A DNA stretch of 64,000 nucleotides from NCBI GenBank assembly GCA_036170535.1, contig JAVHPJ010000224.1, positions 1 to 64,000 on the forward strand, given 5' to 3'. This stretch comes from SSF53 sp036170535 (GTDB lineage Bacteria > Spirochaetota > Leptospiria > Leptospirales > Leptonemataceae). This document shows, one piece after another, positions 34,113 to 48,710 of the stretch (its first letter is position 1; each line of letters starts with the position of its first letter). Made by a program: the position numbers and the translations under genes. The notes below the pieces were generated by a model that was not told the origin of the DNA, did no database searches, and saw only the letters and a list, made by a program, of their open reading frames with translations.

Positions 34113-35021
34113 ATGAAGCACATCCGAAAAGCCCTGGCGGACCTGCTTGCGCAGTCGCTGAACACGCAGCAGATGAACCACCTGGGTCGCGAAGTGGACC
34201 CGAACTTCAGCATCTACGAAATTTCCGGCTTTGGTGAAAAGATCGTCATCCCGCGCAAGGTCGCCGCCGACTGCGTGCTGCAATATTTCAACACCGAGCA
34301 GCGCCTGCTTGAGTTTATCGCCTTCATGTTTTCGCGCGAGGGGCACGGCATGAGCGGCGGCGTCATTCAACTGAAGAGTCCGGAACGACTTGTGCAGCTT
34401 TTGCGCGAGGCCGGTTGGATCTATAATGCGGAAAATGCGCGCTTCCAAAAAGACCAGAGTCTGGAGCAGACCTCCGGCTGGGGCTTTATGCGCGCCGGCC
34501 AGGAATACGCCTTTTGTTTCGCCAGCATCGACGTTGTGGCCAGCTCGGAATTGGTGCGGACGAACGTAAAGGACGACGTTGAAACGAGCATGAAGCTGCT
34601 CTACCAGTACGTGCAGAAACACGTCGATTTCTGGGACGGACGCATCTGGTCCTGGTACGGCGACGGCGGCGTGGCCGTGTTTCATGGGGATCACAGCGCG
34701 CCCATGTCGGCCCTGGCGATGATCTCAATTTTGAACTACCTGCCGGTATTTAACATCCAGGAAAACCAACTGCGCGCGGAAAACGACATCAAACTGCGCA
34801 TTGGCATGCACTACGGCGCCGCGATTTTTCAAAATGAAGTGAACAAGATTACGAGCGAAGACATGAAAATTGCGCAGGAAATCGAAAAGCATTATTCCGC
34901 GCCCAACGCGCTTTCGGTTTCCATTACCCACTCGCGTCTTTTGCCGGAGGAGATACGCCGGCACTTTCGCGAGACGGACGAATATCGCGGCTTGAAAATC
35001 TTGCAGTACATTCCGACCTGA
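34113..35021 (+). CDS. Class III nucleotidyl cyclase-like protein
   Basis: A 302-residue protein with a unique N-terminal region (1-125) and a class III adenylate/guanylate cyclase homology domain (about 130-300). Both metal-binding Asp positions appear kept: Asp140 in CFASIDVVASS and Asp184 in WSWYGDGGVAVF. A KLRIGMHYGAAIF strand matches the usual RIGIHTG. The substrate-specifying Lys and transition-state Arg/Asn are not obvious, so activity is uncertain. It is followed after 13 bp by a receiver/cyclase-like gene, so the two are probably co-transcribed and may pair across a cyclase-type dimer interface. Confidence 0.7.
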   Translation: MKHIRKALADLLAQSLNTQQMNHLGREVDPNFSIYEISGFGEKIVIPRKVAADCVLQYFNTEQRLLEFIAFMFSREGHGMSGGVIQLKSPERLVQLLREAGWIYNAENARFQKDQSLEQTSGWGFMRAGQEYAFCFASIDVVASSELVRTNVKDDVETSMKLLYQYVQKHVDFWDGRIWSWYGDGGVAVFHGDHSAPMSALAMISILNYLPVFNIQENQLRAENDIKLRIGMHYGAAIFQNEVNKITSEDMKIAQEIEKHYSAPNALSVSITHSRLLPEEIRRHFRETDEYRGLKILQYIPT

Positions 35022-35034
35022 GCGAGCGGCCCGC

Positions 35035-36081
35035 ATGGACATACTCATAGTCGATCCCGATCGCGGCGTGCAGGACTACTATCGCCGTTTGCTTGAATCC
35101 GAGTTTCGCAACGTCGACGTGCGTTTCGCCCAGAGTATCAGCGAAGCGATGGAGGCCGTTGCGCGCGCGCCCTGCGACGTCGCGCTGACGGAGTCGCGCC
35201 TGCCGGACGGCGAGGTCTTTGAATTCCTGAAACAGTTGGCGGAGCGCAAGATCCCGGCGATCGTGATTTCGTCGGAGAGTTCGGAGCGGCTGATTGTCGA
35301 ATGCCTGCGAGCGGGCGCGCTTGACTTTGTGGGCAAGCGCAATATCAAGCTGGGTCACCTGGCGTATGTGATCGCCCGCGCGGTTCTCGAAGCGGATCGC
35401 TGGCTGGAGATCCTGAACTTTTCGGCCTCCCGCCCGCGTCATGAGGAGTTCGAAAAAATCAATCGGCGTGTGCGCACCTTTCTCGCCACGGAACGCGCCG
35501 AACTCGCCCGCGCGGAACTGGAGCGCAAAGATCCGGACGCCGCCCCGACGGAGTTTACCGAAGGCCAGACGTACTGGATCAACTACCTCTACTTACAACT
35601 GCACTTCCCGGGCTCGCTAAAAAATTCCGCTGATCCGCGGCGTTTTCTGGCCATGCAGGACAAGTCGCTCACGCGGCTCATCGACGCTGGCGCGGCGCGC
35701 GAGGGGCGCTTGTGGACGCGCAAAGAGGACGGTTGTTTTTTTGCGTTTGTCGGCGAAACGGAAACCCAGGCGTTGCTCGCGGCGCTGGAGATGCGGGCGA
35801 ATCTGAATATTTTAAATCTGACGCTCGAAAATCTGCCGGAGCCGATCGAGGCGAATATCGCGATCACCGCCGGACAGACTGTTTACCGCGAAGTAAAAAG
35901 CAATATCTACAGCGAGGCGCTGAACCTGGCGGCGCACATGGCGATTAACAATCCCGCGCGCAATGTCACGCTGTTAACTTCCGACGTGTACGAAAAATTG
36001 GGATCGCGCGCGCGCAAATACTTCTTCAGTGCGGGCGCCTTCGAGGGGCGTCAGATCTACAAATTTGAACGCATCGCTTGA
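35035..36081 (+). CDS. Pseudo-receiver plus cyclase-like domain regulator
   Basis: A 348-residue protein. Residues 1-125 form a response-regulator receiver: the acidic pair (Asp7, Asp9) in ILIVDPD, the switch Ser in VISSESS and Lys in FVGKRN are kept, but the phospho-accepting position reads Glu53 (ALTESRLPDG). After a helical linker, about 165-345 resembles a class III cyclase domain without its metal Asp residues: GCFFAFVGE, IAITAGQTVYRE, NLAAHMA and VTLLTSDVYEKL. It is a likely allosteric or scaffold partner of the preceding gene. Its 3' end overlaps the convergent gene by 25 bp. Confidence 0.7.
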   Translation: MDILIVDPDRGVQDYYRRLLESEFRNVDVRFAQSISEAMEAVARAPCDVALTESRLPDGEVFEFLKQLAERKIPAIVISSESSERLIVECLRAGALDFVGKRNIKLGHLAYVIARAVLEADRWLEILNFSASRPRHEEFEKINRRVRTFLATERAELARAELERKDPDAAPTEFTEGQTYWINYLYLQLHFPGSLKNSADPRRFLAMQDKSLTRLIDAGAAREGRLWTRKEDGCFFAFVGETETQALLAALEMRANLNILNLTLENLPEPIEANIAITAGQTVYREVKSNIYSEALNLAAHMAINNPARNVTLLTSDVYEKLGSRARKYFFSAGAFEGRQIYKFERIA

Positions 36082-36872
36082 GCGTAAGCTTCGAGTTGCC
36101 GGATGAGACGCGCGTCCAGGCCGTAAAAGGTCCGGGCGTTGCCGTTAAACAAGAGATCCGGTTCGCTAACGCCGAGCGCCTGCACGGCCGCAATGGCGCC
36201 GTCCCACGCGGCGGCGTAATCGCGCAGACCGCGGGCCGCGGGGCCGCCGAAGAAAACTCGACGTTCGCCGAAAACTTCGAGCGCCGGCGCAAGGCCCAGG
36301 GCCACGTCGCCGCGGAGTCCGCGCGGTAAAAGCAACTTCAGTGAAAGTCCGGGATGACTTGCGAGGCTCGCAAGCAAGGGCCGCAGTTCGCTGTCGCGCC
36401 AGAGCGCTGCGGCGTCCTCGACGTTCAAGACGAGCGCCAGGCTGCGCGGGAGCGTATGCTCCAGGAAGTCCAGCACGGTCAGCACCGAGTCCTCGGCGGT
36501 CAACGCCAGATCGATGGGCATGCCCGCGTCGGCGGCGAGGCCCACGACGCGCTCGGCCTGCTCCGGAAATCGGGCCAGGTTTGCGACGCGTGCGGCAAAT
36601 GCGCAGATCGCGGGGTTTTCGGCGTAGGCCAGCAAGTCCGCGGCCGCATTTTCAGAGTCAAGGTCGGGCAGGGAGGCGATGACGCCCCAGATGCGCGTCG
36701 AGCGTCCGGCAAGGTCGAGTTGTCGTTCCGTTTCTTCGGGCGCGCCGTAGAGCGGCGCCAGCAACAGGCCGAGGATAGTGGCCGCGTTGGATTCCGGCAG
36801 TTCCAGTTGTCCGTCCGCCGTGAAAAACGGGCGTCTGGCGTACGCGTCGATCATTCCGAAGACCTGGTCCAT
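36057..36872 (-). CDS. Degenerate amidohydrolase-2-like protein
   Basis: A 271-residue protein with the secondary pattern and C-terminal signature of amidohydrolase_2 TIM barrels (LLFNGNARTFYGLD). The N-terminal metal-binding HxH is absent (FGMIDAYARRPFF where IDxHxH is expected), and I see no replacement His ligands. It probably lacks hydrolase activity or uses another mechanism. An alternative start at Met7 is possible. It is tail-to-tail with the pseudo-receiver gene, overlapping by 25 bp. Confidence 0.55.
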   Translation of the reverse strand: MDQVFGMIDAYARRPFFTADGQLELPESNAATILGLLLAPLYGAPEETERQLDLAGRSTRIWGVIASLPDLDSENAAADLLAYAENPAICAFAARVANLARFPEQAERVVGLAADAGMPIDLALTAEDSVLTVLDFLEHTLPRSLALVLNVEDAAALWRDSELRPLLASLASHPGLSLKLLLPRGLRGDVALGLAPALEVFGERRVFFGGPAARGLRDYAAAWDGAIAAVQALGVSEPDLLFNGNARTFYGLDARLIRQLEAYAQAMRSNL

Positions 36873-36989
36873 CCGTCCCCCGTTGGGCCCATGTTGCGCC
36901 CGGCGCAGTTACAATGAGACGACGAACAAAAGCAATTAGTTTTTACATTCGCACGCTGCGTAAAATCTGCGTGCGATGCACAAATTCGC

Positions 36990-38033
36990 TCATCGATTAA
37001 TCATATACCACGATGTAATTGCGTTAAAGGATTGTTTGCTTCCGTTACAATCGACCTCGACGCGGCTTTCGTAGTGCAGGGTGTAGGGACGCGTAAAGAG
37101 CACGCGAATTACCCAGCGCAAAAGCGCCGAGATGTTTTCCAGTATCGAATACTGACCTACGTTGCGACCCAGGCTTTCGCTCGCGGTGCAGGTTCGGGAA
37201 CGAAACACGCTGCGCTGCGGAATCGGATAGCCGGAGAAACCGTCGTTCTGCTCGGCTGAGTCGGTCCAGTCGCTGAGCGTTTCCCCGACCACAATGCGTC
37301 CGCCTTCCATAATGGCGATCGCTCCAAAGCGTCCGCCGGGAAAGGCGCCGGTTCCATAAAGTTGTGCGAGAAATACCCCGCGGCCACCGGTGTATGTCCG
37401 CGTGAGTCGGAGTCGTTTCGCGTACCGATGCGGCGAGGCGTTCATGGACAGGTATTCCATGCCGCCGACGCCGGCGAGGGCGATGTCCGCGCCGTCGATG
37501 CGGATGCGGCCGCTGGCGCGCGCGGCCGCCAGCGGAATGTCGGCGCGAATGAATTCTTCGGGATTATTGCTCACCCGCAAACGTCCGCCGCTCAGGCGCA
37601 CGCCGCCGGCGAGGGGTTGCAGCGCCAGATCGATTTCCAGTTCATCGCGCACGCGAATCGTCGCGCGATAGGCGCCGTTTTCAAAGTGCAGCTGATCGTT
37701 TTCCGTTTTTAAGCCGAACTGCCCGGGCGCGCCGCTGAAGTTGCGATCGGTGTATTCCGCCGTCCAGGCGCGGCTTACGCCGTCTTTGACTACCAGCACG
37801 GACACGCCGTTGTTGCGATCGCCCGGGCCAAAATTGCTGACCACAAAAGTGGCGTAAATGCGCAGCTCCGGGCCGTGGTAGTTCACGTTCCAGGCCTGCA
37901 TGTACTCGCTTTCGTTGCGCGGCTGGTAGGCGAACTCGCCGCGCGGAACCATCTCGATCGGCTCGGCGCGCGGCGCCGCAAACGCCAGGCAAGCCAGAAC
38001 GCGCGGGATCCATCGTATTGCAGTATTTCGCAT
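36990..38033 (-). CDS. Exported protein of unknown function, beta-rich
   Basis: 347 residues with a cleavable signal (IPRVLACLAFAAPRAEP). The mature part is rich in beta-strands and aromatic residues (WNVNYHGPELRIYATFVVSN, YTGGRGVFLAQLYG, DLALQPLAGGVRLSGGRL), compatible with a lipocalin-like or Svf1-like sandwich, but no signature is strong enough to name a family. Two Cys (SRTCTASE, VEVDCNGS) may pair. The start is ATG 38033, before the signal; the frame extends to 38123 without coding character. It is divergent from the oligopeptidase gene. Confidence 0.55.
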   Translation of the reverse strand: MRNTAIRWIPRVLACLAFAAPRAEPIEMVPRGEFAYQPRNESEYMQAWNVNYHGPELRIYATFVVSNFGPGDRNNGVSVLVVKDGVSRAWTAEYTDRNFSGAPGQFGLKTENDQLHFENGAYRATIRVRDELEIDLALQPLAGGVRLSGGRLRVSNNPEEFIRADIPLAAARASGRIRIDGADIALAGVGGMEYLSMNASPHRYAKRLRLTRTYTGGRGVFLAQLYGTGAFPGGRFGAIAIMEGGRIVVGETLSDWTDSAEQNDGFSGYPIPQRSVFRSRTCTASESLGRNVGQYSILENISALLRWVIRVLFTRPYTLHYESRVEVDCNGSKQSFNAITSWYMINR

Positions 38034-38200
38034 TGTAGCTCTCCGAAATCGTTTGGCGCTGGCCTGCGCCGTAGCCAGAGCTCTGCGGCCCGGGCGTCTA
38101 CAGTTTTGTGTACGCCGCTGCACGCACTGCTGCTGAACAAAGCCGGAACGCGGCTTGAAAATACTTGCTCGGGCCGCTGGCTTTGGGTTTCTTTCATATT

Positions 38201-40285
38201 ATGAGCCCGGTCGCCCTGAACGCCAATCCCCTCCTTGAACGAGACGTCCTGCCGCCGTTTGATCGCATCGCTCCGGAGCACGTGGTTCCGGCCGTTCGTG
38301 AAACCCTGGCGCGCCTGAATGCGGAACTGGACGCTCTGGAAACGAGGGCCGTCGGCGATTGGTCGCTGGTTGCGGCGCTGAATCGCATGGACTACGAAAT
38401 CCTGCGCACCTGGGGCCCGGCCGGTCATTTGTTGGGCGTGAAAAATACGCCCGCGCTGCGCGAGGCTTACGAAAGCGTGCAGGAGGAGGTGACCACCTTC
38501 TATCTGCGTCTGGGGCAATCGGCGGCCGTTTATCAGGCCCTTGCCGCTCTGCAAAGCGGCCCGGAGTTTCAAAAGCTGACGGCGTCCCGGCGGCGTGCTG
38601 TGGAATTGCGTCTGCGCGATGCGCGTCACAGCGGCGTGGCACTGCAGGGCCCCGCGCGGGAGCGCTTTAACGAAATTGCGCGCGAGCTGACGCGTTTGTC
38701 CACGGAGTTTTCGAACAACGTGCTGGACGCCACGCGCGCGACGACCTTTGAACTCAAGACGGAAGCCGACATCGCCGGTTTGCCGGAGTCGTATCGCGGC
38801 CTCGCCGCGCAGGCCTGGAACCGCGCGAACCCGTCCGCGCCGGCGCCCGCCACTGCGGAAAAAGGCCCGTGGCTGGCGACCCTCGATTTACCGGGTTATA
38901 TGCCGGTCATGCAGCATGGCCTCAATCGGGAGCTGCGCGAAAAACTCTATCGCGCGCAGATCAGTCGCGCGTCCGCCGGCCCGGCCGACAACACCGCGCG
39001 CATATATCGCACGCTGGAGTTGCGCCGCGAACAGGCGCAGTTGCTGGGCTTTAAGAGCTGGGCCGAGGTCAGTCTGGATTCCAAAATGGCGCCCGATGTA
39101 ACCGAGGTGCGGCGCCTGCTGGAGGAGTTGCGCCTGGCGTCGCGCGCGCCGGCCGAGGCGGAAATGGGGGAGTTGCGCGCGCTGGCGCGCCAACGCGGAT
39201 TCCAGGGCGAACTCGAGCACTGGGACATTCCATTCTGGGCGGAGCGTCTGCGTGAAGAGCGCTTCCAGTTCACCGACGAAGAACTGCGACCCTATTTCCC
39301 GATGCCGCGCGTACTGGACGGACTGTTTGAGCTGGCCGGGCGGTTGTTCGGCGTGCGCATACGCCCGGCGGACGGGCAGGCGAAACTATGGCATCCGGAC
39401 GTGCGCTTCTTTAAAGTGTACGACGAATCGGACGCAGAGCTGGCGGCGTTTTATCTGGATCCCTATTCGCGTCCGGAAGACAAACGCGGCGGCGCCTGGA
39501 TGGACGTATGCATCGGCCGGCGGCGCACGGAGCGCGGCCTCGAGCTGCCCGTCGCGTATCTGGTTTGCAATGGCGTTCCGCCGGTCGGCGATCGGCCCTC
39601 GCTCATGAATTTTCGCGAGGTGGAAACGTTGTTTCATGAATTTGGCCACGGTCTCCAGCATATGCTCACAAACGTGGACGATCCGGACGTGGCGGGCATC
39701 AGCGGCGTCGAATGGGATGCCGTTGAATTGCCCAGCCAGTTTATGGAAAACTGGTGTTATCATAAACCGACGCTGATCGGCATGACCGCGCATGTGGACA
39801 CCGGCGCGCCCCTGCCGGACGAACTCTTCGAAAAAATCGCCGCGGCCCGGACCTTTCGCGCGGCGAGCGACATGTTGCGTCAGTTGCGTTTTGGGCTCAT
39901 TGATCTGGAACTGCACCACGACTGGACGCCCGATACGGGCGAAACGATTTTCGACGTGCAGCGGCGCATCGAGGCGGCCACGGCGATTCTGCCGTCCTTG
40001 CCGGAGGATCGCTTTCTCTGTAGTTTCACGCATATCTTCGCCGGCGGCTACGCGGCGGGCTACTATTCCTACAAGTGGGCGGAAGTCCTTTCGGCGGACG
40101 CCTTCAGCGCGTTTGAAGAAGCCGGTCTGGACGACGAGGGCCGGATTCGTGCGATTGGTCGCCGCTTTCGCGAGACAGTGCTCGCATTGGGCGGCAGCCG
40201 GCCCGCGCTTGAGGTGTTCCGCGAGTTCCGCGGGCGCGGTCCGGACACGCGCGCCCTCCTGCGCCATAGCGGTCTGGCCGCCTGA
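38201..40285 (+). CDS. prlC: Oligopeptidase A (M3 metallopeptidase)
   Basis: A 694-residue cytoplasmic zinc oligopeptidase that degrades short peptides, including cleaved signal peptides. The HExxH zinc site lies in FHEFGHGLQHML, followed by GVEWDAVELPSQFMENW with the third ligand Glu, and a late GGYAAGYYSYKWAEV typical of the M3A branch. The start is ATG 38201 (MSPVALNANPLLE); the frame opens at 38165 but family N termini begin with NPLL near the start. Length is normal. Confidence 0.93.
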   Translation: MSPVALNANPLLERDVLPPFDRIAPEHVVPAVRETLARLNAELDALETRAVGDWSLVAALNRMDYEILRTWGPAGHLLGVKNTPALREAYESVQEEVTTFYLRLGQSAAVYQALAALQSGPEFQKLTASRRRAVELRLRDARHSGVALQGPARERFNEIARELTRLSTEFSNNVLDATRATTFELKTEADIAGLPESYRGLAAQAWNRANPSAPAPATAEKGPWLATLDLPGYMPVMQHGLNRELREKLYRAQISRASAGPADNTARIYRTLELRREQAQLLGFKSWAEVSLDSKMAPDVTEVRRLLEELRLASRAPAEAEMGELRALARQRGFQGELEHWDIPFWAERLREERFQFTDEELRPYFPMPRVLDGLFELAGRLFGVRIRPADGQAKLWHPDVRFFKVYDESDAELAAFYLDPYSRPEDKRGGAWMDVCIGRRRTERGLELPVAYLVCNGVPPVGDRPSLMNFREVETLFHEFGHGLQHMLTNVDDPDVAGISGVEWDAVELPSQFMENWCYHKPTLIGMTAHVDTGAPLPDELFEKIAAARTFRAASDMLRQLRFGLIDLELHHDWTPDTGETIFDVQRRIEAATAILPSLPEDRFLCSFTHIFAGGYAAGYYSYKWAEVLSADAFSAFEEAGLDDEGRIRAIGRRFRETVLALGGSRPALEVFREFRGRGPDTRALLRHSGLAA

Positions 40286-40304
40286 GTTCGATTCCGGGGA
40301 AATT

Positions 40305-40340
40305 AAGCGCTGCACGATGTTAGTTTGCGTTGCAGCGCTT
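40305..40340. other. Perfect 10-bp inverted repeat between prlC and the giant regulator
   Basis: AAGCGCTGCA (40305-40314) and TGCAGCGCTT (40331-40340) separated by 16 nt, 20 bp after prlC and about 120 bp before the next gene. There is no T-tract. It could be a factor-assisted terminator or an operator for the large regulator gene downstream. Confidence 0.4.
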
Positions 40341-40461
40341 ACGCAATTCTCGTCGAATTTGCGCGCTGCGCCAACCTCTAAAGATTGCAAACTATTGATT
40401 TTCTGGGGCCGCGTGACGTAGTGTATCTGGCGGACGGACAGTTCCGGCCGCCCACGACCCC

Positions 40462-45720
<5,259 letters not shown>

Positions 45721-45739
45721 CGCAGGCCGTGCTGCGCCT

Positions 45740-47047
45740 TCAGGCCGGGGCCAGCGAATCGCGCGCCATGGCCGATCCAGCGAGCCAGCCGCCGGTCCAG
45801 GCCGCCTGAAAATTATAGCCGCCCGTCAGTCCGTCGATATCGATCGTTTCGCCGGCCAGATACAGGCCTTTGCATTTACGACTGGCGAAACGCGTGAAGT
45901 CGATTTCGTCCAGGGCGACGCCGCCGGCTGTAACAAATTCTTCTTTAAATTCGCCTTTGCCATTCACGCGAAATCGCGCGCGCTTCAGCATCGTCAGGAG
46001 GGCGACCAGATCCGTGCGGGTCAACGCCGCCAGTTTGCGTTCCGGGTCCACGCCGGCCTTGTGTACGAGATAGCGCCAGAGTCGTTTCGGCAGGGCGTCG
46101 GGGGGCGCATTCTGCACGCTGCGTCCGCCGCCCGCGCGTCGTTGCATTTCGAAGGCTGCGCGCAGGCGCTCGTCGCTCTGGTCGGGCGCAAAATCGATTT
46201 CCAGATCGGCGATGTAGCTGGCGGCCGCCAGCGCCCGCGCGCCGTGCGCCGAAAGGCGCAGCACGGCCGGGCCCGAAAAACCCTGGTGGGTCACAAGCAA
46301 AGGGCCCGCTTCACTCAGTCGCTCTGCGGGCAGGGCGACGCGCGCGGTTTCCACGGCGACGCCGGCCAGAGCGCGCAGATCAACGTCATCGATTTTGAAA
46401 CTGAATAGCGACGGCGCCGGCGGAATGATGCGATGGCCGAGCGCAGCCGCAAAGCGCGGTCCGGCGGAGCCGCCGCCGGTCGCAATCAACACCCGCTCAG
46501 CGGCGATTTCCGCGCCGCTGCGTAGTCGCGCAACAAAGCCGGGGCCGGACCCGGACTCGTCCCGGAGCAGCGCGGCGCAGGGATCGCCGCAGCGCACCTG
46601 GACCCCGGCCCGTTCGGCGGCGCTCAGCAAGGCGTCGACGATGCTCGCCGAGTTGTCGCTTCGGGGAAAGACGCGTCCGTCGGACTCGATCTTCAGGGCG
46701 ACGCCCTCCGCTTCGAACCAGGCCATAGTGTCGCGCGGTTGAAAACGTTGCAAGGGGCCGGTGAGTTCGCGGGCGCCGCGTGGATAGCGGGCGGCCAGTT
46801 CGCGCGCGTCAAAGCAGGCATGGGTGACGTTGCAGCGGCCGCCGCCGGATATGCGCACCTTGGTCAGCGGAGTCCGCGCCCCCTCGATCAAAAGCGTCGG
46901 CGCGATGTCGGGTTCGTCGGGCGCAAATCCCCCCGCCGCCAATTCGCGCGCGCACTGGATCGCGGCAAAAAAGCCCGCGGCGCCGCCTCCCAGAATGAGG
47001 TTGCTTGCGCGGTATCGTGCGGGCGAGTGGGCGTCAGCTTGCGGCAT
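45740..47047 (-). CDS. HI0933/YhiN-family flavoprotein
   Basis: A 435-residue FAD-dependent NAD(P)-type oxidoreductase. The dinucleotide-binding motif ILGGGAAGFFAA, the family-diagnostic ISGGGRCNVTH, LIATGGGSAGPR and the C-terminal GETIDIDGLTGGYNFQAAW are all present. The family's substrate is unknown. The start is ATG 47047 (MPQADAHS); a TTG at 47134 would add residues not expected in the family and reach the divergent transporter gene. Confidence 0.87.
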   Translation of the reverse strand: MPQADAHSPARYRASNLILGGGAAGFFAAIQCARELAAGGFAPDEPDIAPTLLIEGARTPLTKVRISGGGRCNVTHACFDARELAARYPRGARELTGPLQRFQPRDTMAWFEAEGVALKIESDGRVFPRSDNSASIVDALLSAAERAGVQVRCGDPCAALLRDESGSGPGFVARLRSGAEIAAERVLIATGGGSAGPRFAAALGHRIIPPAPSLFSFKIDDVDLRALAGVAVETARVALPAERLSEAGPLLVTHQGFSGPAVLRLSAHGARALAAASYIADLEIDFAPDQSDERLRAAFEMQRRAGGGRSVQNAPPDALPKRLWRYLVHKAGVDPERKLAALTRTDLVALLTMLKRARFRVNGKGEFKEEFVTAGGVALDEIDFTRFASRKCKGLYLAGETIDIDGLTGGYNFQAAWTGGWLAGSAMARDSLAPA

Positions 47048-47136
47048 GGGAGCGTCCGGCCGGGGCCCGGGATAAGAACCGAGCTCGGCGGCGAGTCCGC
47101 GCCGCTCGCATAAACCGCGCGTCACCCGTTCCAACC

Positions 47137-48057
47137 ATGTCCGCCGTCGCAGCCCGTTTCACCAACCTGTTTCCGCTGTGGACCGTGCTCGCCGGAATCA
47201 CCGGGCTCGTGTATCCGCCGGCGATCACCTGGATGAAGGGCCCATGGATTACGGTCGGCCTGGCGGTGATTATGCTCGGCATGGGGCTCACGCTGGCGCC
47301 GGTCGACTTTCGGCGCGTCCTGTTACGGCCCTGGCCGGTGGCGCTCGGCGTTGCGCTGCAGTACACGGTGATGCCGGCCGCGGGGTACGCCCTGGCGCGT
47401 CTGTTTACGTTGCCGCCCGAACTGGCCGCCGGTTTAATTCTCGTGGCCTGCTGTCCGGGCGGCACTGCATCAAATGTGATCGCCTTTCTTGCGCGCGTGG
47501 ACGTTCCGCTTTCGGTGACCATGACCGCGCTTTCCACCTTGCTGGCGGCGATTCTGACGCCCGCATTAACGTATGCGCTGGCCGGAAGTTACATGGAAAT
47601 CAGTCCGCTGCGACTTTTGCTTGATACGGTGCAGGTCGTGCTCGCGCCAATCGCCGCCGGCATGCTGCTGAATCGCTATCTGCGCGGCTTCACGGCGCGA
47701 CTGATTCCCTTTGCCCCGGCTGCGGCGGTTATTGCCATCGCCCTGATCGTGGGCTCTGTGTTGGGCGCAAAACGCGACGTTCTGTTGGAATCCGGGGGAC
47801 GCGTGATTCTGGCCGTCGTGTGTTTGCATGCGACCGGGTTTTTGCTGGGATATCTTGCAAGCCGGCTCTTCGTGGATGAAACCAGTGCGCGGACCATCTC
47901 GATCGAGGTGGGCATGCAGAACTCCGGGTTGGGCGTAGAACTGGCGAACCGCAATTTCCCGGGGCGCGGAGCGGATTTACCGGCGGCCATTTCGGCCACC
48001 GTGCACAGTCTATTTGGCAGCGCGCTGGCCGCGCTGTGGCGCCGCGCGGTTCAGTGA
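47137..48057 (+). CDS. Bile acid:sodium symporter (BASS) family transporter
   Basis: A 306-residue membrane protein with about ten TM helices of the BASS family. CCPGGTASNVIAFLARVDVP in the fourth-fifth helix region and SIEVGMQNSGLGVELA carry the Na+-site motifs. Substrates of bacterial members are organic anions such as pyruvate or pantoate, not usually bile acids. The start is ATG 47137 (MSAVAARF). The 3' end overlaps the convergent GHKL gene by 7 bp. It would use the Na+ gradient made by the Mrp system encoded downstream. Confidence 0.87.
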   Translation: MSAVAARFTNLFPLWTVLAGITGLVYPPAITWMKGPWITVGLAVIMLGMGLTLAPVDFRRVLLRPWPVALGVALQYTVMPAAGYALARLFTLPPELAAGLILVACCPGGTASNVIAFLARVDVPLSVTMTALSTLLAAILTPALTYALAGSYMEISPLRLLLDTVQVVLAPIAAGMLLNRYLRGFTARLIPFAPAAAVIAIALIVGSVLGAKRDVLLESGGRVILAVVCLHATGFLLGYLASRLFVDETSARTISIEVGMQNSGLGVELANRNFPGRGADLPAAISATVHSLFGSALAALWRRAVQ

Positions 48058-48710
48058 TTGGCGGAGCCGTTGCTGCGCAAAAACGCGTCGCGCACCGGCG
48101 TATAGTCCGCGCTCAGCGGAAATTCCAGGCGCGCGATCGTACGCAGGCCGTCCTGATAGACCCGAAATAAGTCCGGATTAAAGCCCAGGTCGCGAATTAA
48201 TAAAACGATCATGGCCAGTCCGAGTCCGCGGCCTTCCGTGTCGTTGCCGTACTCAAGACTGAATTCCACAATATTTTTTACATTCATGGAACCCGCCAGC
48301 TGGCGGCGAATTCGGCGCTCTTCTTCGGCGAGCAGCAACGCACGATTGTCGACGTGGATCAGCAGGCGGTCCTCGTTCAGGTCCACGTGCACATTGACGT
48401 TGAACTCAAGTTCTTCCAGCGCGCTCTGGTACTGCGCCTCGTCCAGCGCGTTGTAATCTTTCATAAAGGCGCGCACGCCGCGGGCGTAGCTTTCCGGATC
48501 GTCCAGGTCGAATCCGTTCCGTTTAAAAAAGACGCGCTTGAGGTTGGCCTTCACCGCGTTGCCGACCAATTCCATGAGCACAAAGTGGATGGCGTGACTG
48601 AGTCCGTCCATGCGCAGGCTGGTTTCCAGTTCGCGTGAAATCGATTCCAGTTTCTCCCGGACAAAATTATCCAGTAGCGTGAGCGAGAGGGTTTTACGCG
48701 TGGGTTCCAA
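48051..48710 (-). CDS. GHKL ATPase-domain protein
   Basis: A 219-residue stand-alone histidine-kinase/anti-sigma-type ATPase domain. The N-box is HFVLMELVGNAVKAN and the G2 box EGRGLGLAMIVLLIRD. The G1 box reads IHVDNRAL, keeping the Asp that contacts adenine but lacking the usual DxGxG glycines. No dimerisation or sensor domain is present. It could serve as a switch kinase or binding protein in the pathway that ends at a SpoIIE phosphatase. Confidence 0.7.
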   Translation of the reverse strand: MEPTRKTLSLTLLDNFVREKLESISRELETSLRMDGLSHAIHFVLMELVGNAVKANLKRVFFKRNGFDLDDPESYARGVRAFMKDYNALDEAQYQSALEELEFNVNVHVDLNEDRLLIHVDNRALLLAEEERRIRRQLAGSMNVKNIVEFSLEYGNDTEGRGLGLAMIVLLIRDLGFNPDLFRVYQDGLRTIARLEFPLSADYTPVRDAFLRSNGSANH

